Shown here: in pieces, positions 50,301 to 61,446 of the stretch | Position numbering within the stretch: the first letter of the stretch is position 1 | Layout of the letters: the number at the start of each line of letters is the position of its first letter | Assembly (NCBI GenBank): GCA_025766275.1 | Contig: JAFKAC010000010.1 | Coordinates: forward strand, 1,922,001-1,986,000 | Length of the DNA stretch: 64,000 bases | From: Lactarius indigo | Lineage: Eukaryota > Basidiomycota > Agaricomycetes > Russulales > Russulaceae | Direction of reading: 5' to 3' | Notes under the pieces: model-generated | Seen by the model: only the letters and a program-made list of their open reading frames with translations | Database searches by the model: none | Told to the model about the DNA's origin: nothing | Position numbers and translations under genes: made by a program

Positions 50301-53300
50301 GGCGTACCTCCATCTCCACTGCTCGGCGGACATCTATTCGACTGTGAAGTCCGATGTCGACTTCCCCACGTTCAAGAACAAGTTCGATCATCTTCGAGAG
50401 ATCTATGGCGGCACAGGCTTCACCGCGGCCTTCAACCTTTGGATTGAGCTTACCCAGGCGCGTCTCAACAACAATTCCCCCCTCGCTCCTCAGCTCGCGA
50501 AGTTCAACGAGACTCGCGTCAAACTGACCAACGCAAACATGGGCGTCACTGACGACCAGTTTTGCCTTATTCTTCTCCACGCCCTACCCAAGACTTACGA
50601 GGTAGTGGCGACTACTCTCCTCGCTTCCGGCCCCTCTCCCGGTCTCAAGCATGGCGACATTGTCGCTCACGTGCTCAATGAAGAAGGGCGGAGGGCTGGA
50701 CCTTCAGCTTCTCTCAATGCGGCTCGCGCTCCGATTCAGTCCGGCAAGAAAAAGAAGAAAGATCACTCGAATTTGACCTGCCATTACTGTAACAAGAAAG
50801 GTCACATTCAACCGGACTGCCGCAAAAAGAAGAAGGACGAAGCTGATAAGAAAAAGAAGGAGGAGGAAGGCGGTACGGATGGTGGACGAAAGGCTGCGAA
50901 CGCTCATGTACTAGTACCTACTACGGCCTCTATTGTAGAGGTTTCCGACAATAATGAGCTCCGTGTCGCCTTGTACTCTGCTGTTCGAACGCGTTGGATG
51001 ATGGATAGTGGCGCAACGCACCACATGAGCCCCCATAAGATTGACTTCGCTGACTATACCCCGTGTCAAGGAACTGTTCGCCTTGGGGATAAGTCGACCG
51101 TTGATCAGGTGGGGGTGGGGACTATCGTCTTCAAAACGAGCCAAGGGTCACAGATAACGTTGACCAACGTTCTGCATATCCCACAGCTCAGGACACACTT
51201 CCTATCAACGCGTGCTCTTGTGCAGAGGGGTGCTACTGTAATTTTTTCCCAAGGCTCTTTCGAAATCGCTATAAATAAGCGTAGCGTTGGTTTGGGGTAC
51301 CTGGAGGACAACTTATATTGGTTGGACACCTCCATGGTTTCCCTCAACGCACACACGCGGCGCGCGACCATACCTTTACATGTCTGGCATCAGCGAATGG
51401 GACATATGTCCCATATGGCCCTTAAGTCTCACGGTCCCTCTGCCACGATAGGCATGGACTTTGACGATTCCGCCGCGGCAATACCAAACGCTTGCCACGG
51501 TTGTGAATTGGGCAAGTCAGCTCGACGTCCCTTCTCTGGGTCTAGCAATAAACGAACGAGTCGGATTTTTGAGATTATACACAGCGATCTCGCCGGCCCA
51601 ATGCAGACCAACTCCATCGAGGGTTCTAGCTACATCGCTACTTTTATAGATGATCACTCGCGTTTCGCGGTGGTTTATTTTCTAAAAAATAAAAATCTGT
51701 TTGTGGACGCGCTGAAAAAGTACTTAGCCTGGGGTAGCACCCAGACGTCTCATAAGTTGCGCGCGCTACATTCGGATAGAGGTGGCGAATATATGGCTAG
51801 CACTGTGACGGAAATCCTAAATGAGAAGGGTATTGAGCGACATTTAACGATGCCGGGCTCACCTCAACAGAACGGCAAGGCCGAGCGGTTCAATCGAACG
51901 ATAATGGACAAGGCTATGGCCATGCTCCATACCGCTGGATTGTCAGCTGGATTCTGGGAATGCGCTGTCGATACGGCAGTTCATGTTTATAACCGCAGTC
52001 CCACCAGAACGTTGAGCTGGCGCACGCCGTATGAGATCTGGAACTCTGGTCAGGTTCCAGACGTCTCCCATTTGCGCATCTTCGGGTGCAAAGGGTACAT
52101 GCACGTACCTAAGGACAAGCGACAGAAATTGGACGCGAAAGCGACTGAAGTCGTTCTTGTCGGGTATGAGCCGGGTTCTAAGGGCTACCGGCTGTGGGAT
52201 AGACATACCCGCTCTTTTCGACTGTCCCGAGACGTGACGTTCGACGAGAGTGCTTTTCCTTCCCAGCAGGGCGCTGAGCCACGCCCTGCGCTTGTGTCTC
52301 CTGCGCCTGTCAGTGCGCAAGCCCCCATCATTAGTAGTCCAGCTCCTGCTGCACCTAACACGGCAGCGGTGCTTCCCCTACGGACAGTGAAGAGCAGGTT
52401 AGAAATATACTACGTCCCGATTCTGAAGTATCTGACTCACCTAATGGGTCTCGGCGACCATCTACGCCCCCTACTCCCTCCTCTCTTCCGTCGTCTCTGA
52501 CGTCTCTCCCGTCCACACCTGAGCGGCCTAGTGCCACGCCCAGTGAACCGCCCCCACGCCGTAGTGCTACGCGCGTTGAGAATCATCCGCCCTTGCCCTT
52601 GGCTGATCAGCCAGAGGGGTATGCGGATCGAATTCAGCGTGCTCAGTTGTTGCGTGAAATGGCGAACGTACCTCGTCGCACTGCTCGTGCTCCTGTGCCA
52701 AATCCGCGGTACTTTGGTGCCGACAATGTTGCGCAGCGCGGCAGGCGTCTTGGGTACGCTGAGCTCTTGGCAGCTGCTCATGTGGGCAGGGATCCGGTGT
52801 CGTACAAGGAGGCGATGAACTCCGCTGATGCGGATGAGTGGATGGCCACGTGTCAATATGAAATTGAAGCGTTAGCTAAGAATGGCACGTGGGATCTGGT
52901 GGATCTCCCACCTGGTCGCAAACCCGTTAAGTCTAAGTGGGTTTTCAAATTGAAATCGGACGGTCGTTATTGCGCTAGGCTAGTGGCTAAGGGATTTACA
53001 CAAGTCCCGGGTATTGATTTTGACGAAACTTTTTCTCCCGTTGCGCGCTTTGAATCGCTGCGCTTGCTTCTAGCGTTGGCCGTGCTAGAGGATTGGCATA
53101 TCCATCAAATGGATGTGAAATCCGCGTTCCTCAATGGCGTGCTCGAGGAGGAAATCTTTATGGAGCAACCTCAGGGTTTCGTTGTAGCTGGACAGGAGAC
53201 GCGAGTCTGTCGCCTGAAGAAGGCGCTCTATGGGCTTAAGCAGGCCTCCCGCGCGTGGAATCTCCAGTTCCACGGAGTCCTTACTGGGCTCGGCTTCACG

Positions 53301-55546
53301 CGGACGTTCGCCGATGCCGGCGTTTACGTGTGTCACCAACACGGGGGGGATGGTCCTTTGATAATCATTCTCTATGTTGATGACATCACATTGTTGGGAT
53401 CTTCGTTGTCAAACGTCAAGCGCATCAAGCAGTCTCTAAGCGATCGCTACGAGATGTCGGATCTGGGGGAGATTGAGTCTTACCTCGGGATCCGCATTGT
53501 GCGGAACCGAGCGGAGCGGCGACTTGAGATTGATCAATCCGGTTACATAACGGATGTTTTGGAGCGCTTCGGCATGGCGGATGCCAATCCCCACAACACG
53601 CCGCTGCCCTCAGGGGCAGATGAGCATTTAATAAAGTACACCGGTCAAGCGTCGGAGTCTGATGTTAGGCACTACCAATCGTTGATAGGGAGCTTGCTAT
53701 ACATTCAGATAGGCACGCGTCCGGATATTTCGTTTGCCGTGTCACGCTTAGCGCAATATGCCGCGAACCCCTCGCCGCAGCACCTAAAGCTCGCACAATA
53801 TGTTCTAAGCTATTTAGTAGGAACAAAAAACATGTGTATATGTTTTGATGGCGCCGCGGGTGACGGATTAGTTGGCTACAGTGATTCAAGTCTGGGTGAT
53901 CAGACGGATGATAGGCATTCAACCTCCGGCTTTGTATTTTTGCTTGCGGATGGTGCGATCAGTTGGTCTTCGCGAAAGCAGAGGACGGTGGCCCAGAACA
54001 CGACGGAAGCAGAGTACATGGCTATGACGGACGCTGCAAATCAGGCAGCATGGTATCGCAGTTTCCTGGAGGAACTGGGGTACACTGTGGACGATCCCAT
54101 CCCCTTACACGGTGATAATAAAGGCGCAATAGATCTCGCGTTAAATCTGGTAACGGGAAGACGATCCAAGCACATAGAAATAAGACATCATGTTATTCGG
54201 GAGTATGTTGAACGTTCTACGATTACGCTAGTTCGAACTCGTATGGAGGACATGTTAGCAGACGGTTTCACAAAGCCCCTAGCACGCATATCACTCTTAA
54301 AGCACAACGAGAACATGGGTCTATTTCAACGGGTTGTCTGATCAGGGGGAGATGTTGAAGGAGAGTGCGCTCACGCGCGCGACACCTCGGCGTCGGGAGT
54401 CGGCCGCATCTCACGTGCGGATGGAAGTACACCCTGGAGGTGTGACGGTAGTAGAGTCGAGATGTATGGACTCGTATGGAACACATTCATTTGTTATTTA
54501 CTTTACTTTACGACTTAGTTACAACCAATCTGTGATCGGGGACAACCCCTGTGCTTTCTCGGTTGAGACTTTTACTATACAACTATGCCCGTTATGCCCG
54601 AGCACGTATTCACGTGTATTCACACTCTTTACGCAGTATTTATTCGCGCATTGTATGCACTGGCACTCCAGAATCTTACGTTTCTTCTGGTGTGCCAGGC
54701 AAGTAGTCTTACACTCGTTCAATGACCAGAATCTTACGTTTCTTCTGGTGTGCCAGACATAATTTCACTCGCTGCGGTTTATTACAAAGACACACAGTCG
54801 AACCATATAATCGACGAGCGCCTGCAACGATCCCCTGTAAGTACGAAATGACCTACAGAAGTTATAGCAGCACACGTTGACGTCAACCTGAAACTACAGT
54901 GAACGTACTGTAAGCGGGGGAGGTAAGACACAGTTTAAAACGTCACGTACATTCATAGCCCTGCGGTGCAAATCAGAAACAATCGTGACTTCGTCTCCTC
55001 AAAGTCGACTTACCACATATTGTAGCCCAGAATTTCGACGTTGCCGAAATTCAGAACCAGGTACCTGCAATAATGAACTCATGAACGGTAGAGTGGATGT
55101 TGCTGTCTTACCAATATACGGAATAGATACATAGAACCGTGTGCAGGGTATCCACTATACTAATGAGATAATGCAATCCGGGCGCCGGGCAGGAATCCGA
55201 AATACACTACCCACAATATGACCGCAATGAATAACTTGAGAGCCTTTGGGTCTCTATTCCCGTATTGCCTGTGTCTGATGAGTCCAGCTATATCGGGAGG
55301 AGTGTGTTTATTACCAGTAATATATCCATCTATATGAACAAAGTTTCCGAGTCAATGCGAGAAAGGAGACAGTTTATCGGGGCTCACGTTTGCAAAATCG
55401 TTATACCAAAGAGCCTAGACGATCACCAGCTCAGTAGAAATTTCAGAAAGAAAGGGCTAATGAGGGGCCCACATGATACTGATAGCCATCCCTATGAATG
55501 AACACCCATAGGTATTCCGGATGTCAACGACGGCATTGCCAAGCAT
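47344..55546 (-). CDS. DUF6534 multi-pass membrane protein, interrupted by a retrotransposon in an intron
   Basis: Twenty small exons join in frame to 331 residues. In transcript order they are 55473-55546, 55388-55414, 55315-55329, 55215-55268, 55112-55159, 55014-55064, 54951-54960, 54853-54893, [6.1-kb element], 48592-48617, 48502-48533, 48425-48449, 48350-48361, 48252-48288, 48180-48219, 48025-48125, 47912-47971, 47831-47858, 47716-47773, 47634-47658 and 47344-47575. The product shows the family pattern: [120 protein letters not shown] and [15 protein letters not shown], then a polar tail. One intron is GC-AG (after 48025). The 32-nt gap at 48220-48251 suggests an earlier donor there. The function of the family is unknown. 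Confidence 0.85.
48659..48663 (+). repeat. Target-site duplication CAAAG, left
   Basis: CAAAG directly precedes the 5' LTR and is repeated at 54785-54789 directly after the 3' LTR. Confidence 0.9.
48664..49095 (+). repeat. 5' LTR (432 bp)
   Basis: Starts TGTTGAAGG and ends GGTTTATTA. It is identical to 54353-54784 except for T/C near 48691 and C/T near 48967. A 30-bp direct repeat occurs inside it at 48980-49009 and 49038-49067. The 3' end is TA rather than the canonical CA. Confidence 0.95.
48980..49067 (+). repeat. 30-bp direct repeat inside the LTR
   Basis: Two identical 30-bp units beginning CAGAATCTTACGTTTC and ending TGTGCCAG, with 28 bp between them. Both are also present in the 3' LTR. 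They lie near the 3' end of the LTR, where termination or polyadenylation signals are expected. Confidence 0.85.
49096..49107 (+). promoter_or_regulatory. Primer-binding site complementary to the initiator tRNA anticodon region
   Basis: GGTTATGGGCCC follows the 5' LTR without a gap. Its complement matches the anticodon stem-loop of initiator tRNA-Met (GGGCCCAUAACC), not the tRNA 3' end. This is the internal half-tRNA priming known from Drosophila copia. Confidence 0.75.
49108..49968 (+). other. Retrotransposon 5' leader
   Basis: About 860 nt between the primer site and the gag start, GC-rich with no long open frame. It probably holds packaging and leader functions of the element RNA. Confidence 0.5.
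49969..54341 (+). CDS. gag-pol: Copia Gag-Pol polyprotein, split into two frames by one indel
   Basis: Replication polyprotein of the element. Frame 1 runs 49969-52500. It contains a Gly/Ser/Pro-rich start, the Gag domain ([13 protein letters not shown]), a CCHC zinc knuckle at residues 271-284 ([14 protein letters not shown]) and a protease Asp-Ser-Gly at 346-348. Integrase follows with an HHCC finger from residue 474 and catalytic D540, D603 and E639 (D-35-E spacing). The conserved reading then continues in another frame, open from 52335 and ending at 54341. That frame carries reverse transcriptase ([14 protein letters not shown] at 53373) and RNase H ([24 protein letters not shown]). The break is most simply one missing C in the C-run near 52374-52378. 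Copia pol is normally a single frame, so this copy appears defective unless the indel is an assembly error. Confidence 0.92.
54344..54352 (+). promoter_or_regulatory. Polypurine tract
   Basis: AGGGGGAGA abuts the 3' LTR, the expected position for plus-strand priming. Confidence 0.8.
54353..54784 (+). repeat. 3' LTR (432 bp)
   Basis: Second terminal repeat, starting TGTTGAAGG and ending GGTTTATTA, followed by the CAAAG target duplication. It carries the same internal 30-bp direct repeat as the 5' LTR. The long open frame across it is not a gene. Confidence 0.95.
54785..54789 (+). repeat. Target-site duplication CAAAG, right
   Basis: Right copy of the 5-bp duplication; see 48659-48663. Confidence 0.9.
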
Positions 55547-55962
55547 GTCGAGTCAATCACGCTGGGTTGTATCTTTCAGGGCGTCCAGGTTGCCCTTGTA
55601 AAAGAACACAGAAAAGGTGGGGAAAGGGGGAGAGAGCAACGAAGTCTTAAGAGCGCCGAAGTAACCATCCGTTTATTTTGATTTTCAAGGTACAGTAAAC
55701 AGGGTGAAGGCGGAGAGGTGCAGCAGACGGGCGGTCACTTCTGTCATGGTAAGTTAGTACCTTTACTGCGGCAATTCGGGCCTAATTGAGTTCGTGTTCC
55801 ATTTTTAGTCATATAGCCGACGATGTGCTGGCCCTCCGGCCATGACTCATGTCATCACCTCAACAATTGCAATCTCGGGCCCATCTTCCGGTCCGTCCCT
55901 GACCCAGGAAACCTTCACTAGTGTCTTACTCGTGTCGACTCTTCATACACTACCCCTCCGTG
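55547..55962. other. Divergent promoter region
   Basis: Lies between the DUF6534 start (minus) and transporter copy 4 (plus), so it must hold both promoters. No clear TATA box was recognised. Confidence 0.45.
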
Positions 55963-57717
55963 ATGACAAACGCGTCCAATTCTGATTTACTTACTAGCAG
56001 AGAGGGCCTACCTACACTACCGGATGAGACATCGCCTCTGCTAAAGCCCAAGCACGCGCATGCGCCACCGTGGCGTTCTGCACTGTCGTTGTTTTTAGAT
56101 AATAATACGGGACTCTTGTTAGTTGCAGCCTCTCAGGTATTCTTTTCGGCGATGAACATGGCGGTCAAATTGCTCAACAGTTTGGACGAGCCTGTGCCAA
56201 CTTTCGAGGTGTGACGCACCCCGAACAGGTTTTCCTTCCCAGAGCTGACTTCTTCCATGACTCGTGTGACTTAGTTGATACTGGTTCGAATGGTACGTAA
56301 CCCGATAAGTCCTTGCACAAAACCACCAAAATTACAGTAATCGCGGTATAGGTAATTACATATGCTGGCTCGGTCGCATACATGTGCGTCCTTCCCCTGT
56401 TTCCAGAGACCATAGCTAATCCCTATCAGGTACTGGAAGAAAATTCCTGACCCATTGCTCGGTCCCAAGGGTGTTAGGACCCTGCTGGTGTTCCGAGGTT
56501 TCAGCGGGTGCGAAGCTTTCTAGCGGTGTGCGCAGTCTTGCGAATGCTCCGACTCGTATCCTAGGTTCTTTGGTCTTTCCGGAGTGTATTTCTCTTTGCA
56601 ATACTTGTCACTGTCCGACGCGACGGTGTTGACGTTCATGGTACCGATTTTTACCGGTTTCTCCGGAGCCGTTTTCCTCAAGGAGTCACTCTCTCTTAGG
56701 GAATTACTTGCTGGGTGTAAGTCTGCTACACGCTCTCTGTGAATTCAACTCACCAGATGGTAGTATGCAGCTTTCTTGGAGTCATATTAATCGCACGGCC
56801 ACAGTTTCTGTTCGGTAGCCCGCAGTCATTCATGGACTCACCTGAAGTTACGCCAACTCAAAGGATGCTATCTGTCACGTCAGAAGGATCTCGTCCTATA
56901 CAAGGACATTCAGCTCACCTTATCATATAGTGCAGCTCTAATTGGCGTCGTCGGCGCAACTGGTGCCTGTGAGCGTTCTTTCCGCCATGTTTCCACTTTT
57001 AACAGACCTTTGACTTTCCCTTCCAGACACGCTTATCCGGGCGATTGGGAAACGAGCCCATGTTCTCCATTCTATGATGTCCTTCTCTTCGCAATGCGTG
57101 CTAGGGTCCACTCTAGGGTACGCCCCTCGAACTCCCCAAGGAAACTTCTGAACTCGTGTTCTAGAATGATTTTGTTTAAGGTTCCTCTAGTCCTACCTAC
57201 GCGCTTCCTGTGGTTGGTTATGCTATTTCTTATCGGCATATTCGGCTTTCTTGCACAGGTGTGCGATGGAGTGCTATTACGTTCATCGCCACGTAGTCTG
57301 ACCTGACTATTTTCAACTTATAAAGACACTTTTAACGATGGGACTTCAACGTGAAACGGCGGGACGCGGTACTCTCGCAATTTATACCTCGGTATGTCTT
57401 CCGTGCATTGTCTGGATGAAAATGAGTCTCAACTGCGACCGTTACGACAGATTGTCTTCGCTACTATGTTCGAATTTACTGTTTTTCATACCACACCTCC
57501 AACTCTCTCGATCATTGGGGCGTTCATGATTGTCGGCTCAGCTATCTATACCACCGTAAACTTTCCCGTATCCTCTCTCACCGACCCTATGCTCACTCTT
57601 GCACAGCTGACCAAGCAGGCGACTGCCAGTGCTACCAAGCCAGCGAGTGGTACCATTTCGGAGCGGTCAGAGGATGGTACTTCGGCCTTAGATCGTGATG
57701 ATGACCCAGAAGCATGA
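55963..57717 (+). CDS. Drug/metabolite transporter (EamA, SLC35G-like), copy 4
   Basis: Exon 1 is 55963-56208 (MTNASNSDLL, SPLLKPKHAHA, helix TGLLLVAASQVFFSAMNMAV, EPVPTFE). It is followed by the family exons LILVRM, VITYAGSVAYM, YWKKIPDPLLGPKGVRTLLV, GVYFSLQYLSLSDATVLTFM and FLKESLSLRE, then CSFLGVILIARPQFLFG, IGKRAHVLHS and ILFKVPLVLPTRFLWLVMLF. TLLTMGLQRETAGRGTLAIY and a last helix precede a hydrophilic tail ending DDDPEA at the stop 57715. No frame break was seen. The tail is nearly the same as in copy 5, so copies 4 and 5 are probably the youngest tandem pair. The substrate is unknown. Confidence 0.87.
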
Positions 57718-58265
57718 AAATTGGCTTCATTATGTCCGAAGCTTCCATTTATCGCAAAGGTTGTGGGCATTATTACTGGCCACTATCAGCAGGCGGAAAG
57801 GTAATTGGTGATGATCTGGTCGGTGTCATGGTGGGCTGTAGTTCTCCCGACCCGATGCCTAGTATCGTGCGCCTCGACTACAGTAGCAGAAGACATACTA
57901 TAAAGCTATTTGGGTGACTGTCGCACGGTCGCCGGGCCTGAACTGACCGGGCACCCAGGCTGGGAAGTCGAGTAAGGTGCCTCCGTCTTCCGTGTCAGCG
58001 GCTCTCAGGCTCTATCAAAGCCTTTAGGTTGTACTGTGCCTTCCCTACGCTGCTTTTGAACTTTGGAGTGTGCACAGAGACGAATGTTACTGAGGTAACC
58101 GCTCGACTCGTCGGTAATGCAAGTAATTATGTAACCTGAGGTTCACGACCACTCAGTTGAGCGTCGTCGCGCGTCATCGCGTCATCCACTGACAGCTACT
58201 GACAGAGCTCATTTCGGAGTCAGCAGCCCTCCGCCAGTCGTCCAGCTCTTCCATAGCCTTCCTTG
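57718..58265. other. Intergenic between tandem transporters
   Basis: 3' UTR of copy 4 and promoter of copy 5. No other feature was recognised. Confidence 0.5.
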
Positions 58266-60050
58266 ATGGCCACTGTGCACCTTGTTTATCCTTCAGTCAT
58301 CTCGTCCGCGTTGTCGCCAGATTCAGAGTCGCCGGCTGGTGGAGAGCCCGCATCTCTCCAGGATGAAACGTCGCCGTTGCTACAGCCCAAGCATACGCCA
58401 CGACGAACGGTCTCTGAATGGTGGAACTCTGCACAGCCATCATTTTTCGATGACAATTTAGGATTGTTGTTGATCGCAGCCTCTCAGCTCTTCTTTTCGG
58501 CGATGAACACGTCAGTTAAGTGGCTCAATAGTTCCGACGAACCCGTGCCGACTCTTGAGGTGTGTGTGAAGCGTCCTGAATCTCCCCCAGAGCTGATTAT
58601 TTCCCCCATATGCACAGTTGATCCAATTCAGAATGGTATGCAGCCCTATGTGTCGTTGAAGGGTGTCAAAATTGATGACGAGTTAGACTATCACATACGT
58701 TTTCTCAGTTGCATACATGTACTTCTTCCTTCCTTTTCTTTCCGAGGCCGTTGCTGATTGTTGTCAGGTACTGGAAGAGAGTCCCAGACCCATTTCTTGG
58801 TCCAAAGGGTGTCCGGGCCTTGCTGGTGTTGCGTGGTTTCACAGGGTGCGTATCCTGATAATATGTATGCGGTCTTTCAGACGTTGTCGTCGTAGATTCT
58901 TGGCTCTTTCCGGGGCATATTTCTCTTTGCAACACCTGTCGTTGTCCGACGCGACAGTGTTAACTTTCATAGCGCCGATTCTCACAAGTTTCGCTGGGGC
59001 TGTCTTTCTCAAGGAGCCCCTCTCTATCGGCGAAACACTTGCCGGGTGTAAGCACTTTGGTCCACGCTCATTGTGGTTGTCATTCACCAGATGGTAGTAT
59101 GCAGCTTTCTTGGGGTCGTATTGATCTCTCGACCACAATTCTTGTTCGGCGGTTCGCAGGCGTTTCTAGATCCATCTGAAGGCCTACCAGTAGCCACACC
59201 CACCGAGAGAATGATATCTGTCACGTCAGGAAAAACTCGTCTCGCGTCCAGATATTCATCTTACATTTGTCTAGCGCAGCTCTAATTGGTGTCCTCGGGG
59301 CAACTGGTACCTGTGAGCCTGCTTCCCTCCGGGTGCCCATACACTACACCTTCTCGCCCAGATACGGTTCTCCGGGCGATCGGAAAACGAGCACACGTTC
59401 TCCATTCTCTCATGTTCTTCTCCTCGCAAAGTGTGCTAGCTTCTACATTAGGGTGCGCCTTACCCTAGCTCCCCGAGGGATCACCCCGACACTCGTTTTA
59501 GGATGATATTATTTAAAATTCCTCTAGTCATGCCCACACGTATCTCGTGGCTGGCCATGCTACTTTTTATCGGGGTACTTGGCTTACTTGCACAAGTAAG
59601 ACTTCCAGTATCACTCCGTTCTTCGCCTCGTCGACTGACTGTTCTATTCCCGACCTACGAAGATACTTTTGGCGATGGGACTCCAACGCGAAACAGCAGG
59701 CCGCGGTACTCTTGCGGTTTATACCTCAGTATGTCCTCTGTATGTTCGCATAATCCGGATGCGTATGTCGACCGTGATCTTTGTGACAGATTATTTTCGC
59801 CGTTATGTTTGAGCTTACTGTCTTCCATACCACACCTTCAGCTTTCTCGATCACCGGGGCGTCGATCATCATGAGCTCGTCTATCTATACTACCGTAATC
59901 TTGCCTCTATCAATTCTTGCCTAACTTCTGCTCACGTCCGCATAGCTGACAAAGAGGAAGGCTGCCACCAAGACTGCGAGTGGTACCACCTCGGAGCGGT
60001 CAGTAGGTGGAACTACGACCCCGGACTGCGATGACGACCCAGAAGCATGA
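58266..60050 (+). CDS. Drug/metabolite transporter (EamA, SLC35G-like), copy 5
   Basis: Exon 1 is 58266-58559 (MATVHLVYPS, SPLLQPKHTPRRT, helix LGLLLIAASQLFFSAMNTSV, EPVPTLE). Later exons carry LIQFRM, YWKRVPDPFLGPKGVRALLV, AYFSLQHLSLSDATVLTFIA, FLKEPLSIGE, CSFLGVVLISRPQFLFGG, IGKRAHVLHSLMFFSSQSV and ILFKIPLVMPTRISWLAMLL. ILLAMGLQRETAGRGTLAVY and IIMSSSIYTT precede a tail ending DDDPEA at the stop 60048. The intron positions match the four paralogues. Two EamA units with about ten membrane helices are expected; the substrate is unknown. Confidence 0.87.
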
Positions 60051-61348
60051 AGATCTACCCTGAGGCTTTCTTGTATCCTATACATTGCAAATACTTGCGA
60101 GTGTTGTGGGCCATCATCGGCATCGGTAAGGCAAAAATGCTATTGGCGTTGCAAGTATTGTCACGTGCTGATTCTCAATAGTGCAGGGACCATTCGCACG
60201 ATTTTCGGGCTGTGTCAAACTTGACTGTACACGGGCGTTGTCGGACGATTCGTGTCCGGATCCGCACAATTTGTCTTTATACTGGACTGCAAAGTCTGGA
60301 GTGTATAGACGATATGGACGACTACAATTAGTGTCAGAACACGTATGTAAAGCCCCAGGCCACGCTGTACTAAAGAAGTTCTTCTGGAAATAACTAAATA
60401 GTCTTTCGCCGACACCTGCGAGCGAGGCTGTACCGATGTCAAGACCGATGTCCATCAATACCCATGGGCCGGATTAATCTTTGATCTTATCAAAGATCTT
60501 AAATTAGTTTGACTATCCCGCTCATTCACCGAACTGATAGGATTACTTTCAGCGACCTGTTTATTCACCTGTCTCCGGTAGTTATGAAGGCACCTTAGAT
60601 ACATCTTATCATGTGAATCACGCCGTATAAACTGATTCAAATATGCGCAAGGATCTATCTTGTCATGTATTGTTTGGCATGTTTGCCTCAAGGGGCCAAG
60701 ATTCGGGCGCTGCACTGGTATTGCCCCTTCCACTGCGGCGAACTTCTCACGCTGGCCCTTAGTTGAATCACAGCAGAGGAATCCAGTGGCAAGAGTTACT
60801 TGGACATGCACATTTGTCCCGTGCCTGTGGCTGCTGATCACAACGAATCTTGTCTTGTCTCGTGAACGCGTGAACAATTATTATCCGCTTGGTTATCTGA
60901 ACTCCGGTTGACCTCAGCTTGGACCTGAGCGCCGAGCGCCGAGCTCTCAAACTCAAGCCCTATTCTGATACTACCTGATATCAAGTGCACGAACAGTATT
61001 TCTTGTACCTGGCATCTGGGTGAGGCGGAGAAGGCTGTCGTGCGACCAGAACTGAAGTTCAATGACCTTCAGACCCTCAATTTTCTTGGAGTCGGTACGA
61101 CGGTGTTGCAATTTTTCTCACGACGAAAAGCTGGTACCTGCTCTCATGTCCTGCTTCATCTATCTGATCTGGTGACTTGAATCAGCTTCACGTAAAGAGG
61201 TGGTATGCTTCTCCTAGATACTCACATATGCCCTGAGTCGCGAACAAACCCGCATGGTCGCAAAATACACGCCATCAAGAAACGTCCCACGGTGTCTCAT
61301 GAGAGAGCTTTGGACCCTGATTGAGATCTGATTCCAGACCTTCCAGAC
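60051..61348. other. Intergenic and promoter region of protease 3
   Basis: No gene is supported. Around 60677-61330 the sequence is similar to the region upstream of protease 2 (35897 on), including blocks near TTCACGTAAAGA and CGTCTCACGGTGT-like sequence before the start. Confidence 0.5.
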
Positions 61349-61358
61349 TTTAAAAGCC
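61349..61358 (+). promoter_or_regulatory. TATA-like TTTAAAAGCC box of protease 3
   Basis: Same decamer as at 33639 and 36717, 98 bp before the start codon. Confidence 0.7.
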
Positions 61359-61446
61359 CCATCAACATCCTCGCTAAATTTTGCTGTGATTCAGTTGTGA
61401 TTCACTGCTGCTTCCTCAACTATAGCCCCCTGTCCCAACTCAAACC

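Larger units (their letters stand above)
48664..54784 (+). mobile_element. Ty1/copia LTR retrotransposon, nearly intact
   Basis: 6121 bp with two 432-bp LTRs, a 5-bp target duplication, a primer-binding site, gag-pol in the copia order (protease, integrase, reverse transcriptase, RNase H) and a polypurine tract. The LTRs differ at only two noticed positions, indicating recent insertion. It lies antisense inside intron 8 of the DUF6534 gene; without it that intron would be about 109 nt. One frame break separates gag-integrase from reverse transcriptase. Confidence 0.95.
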
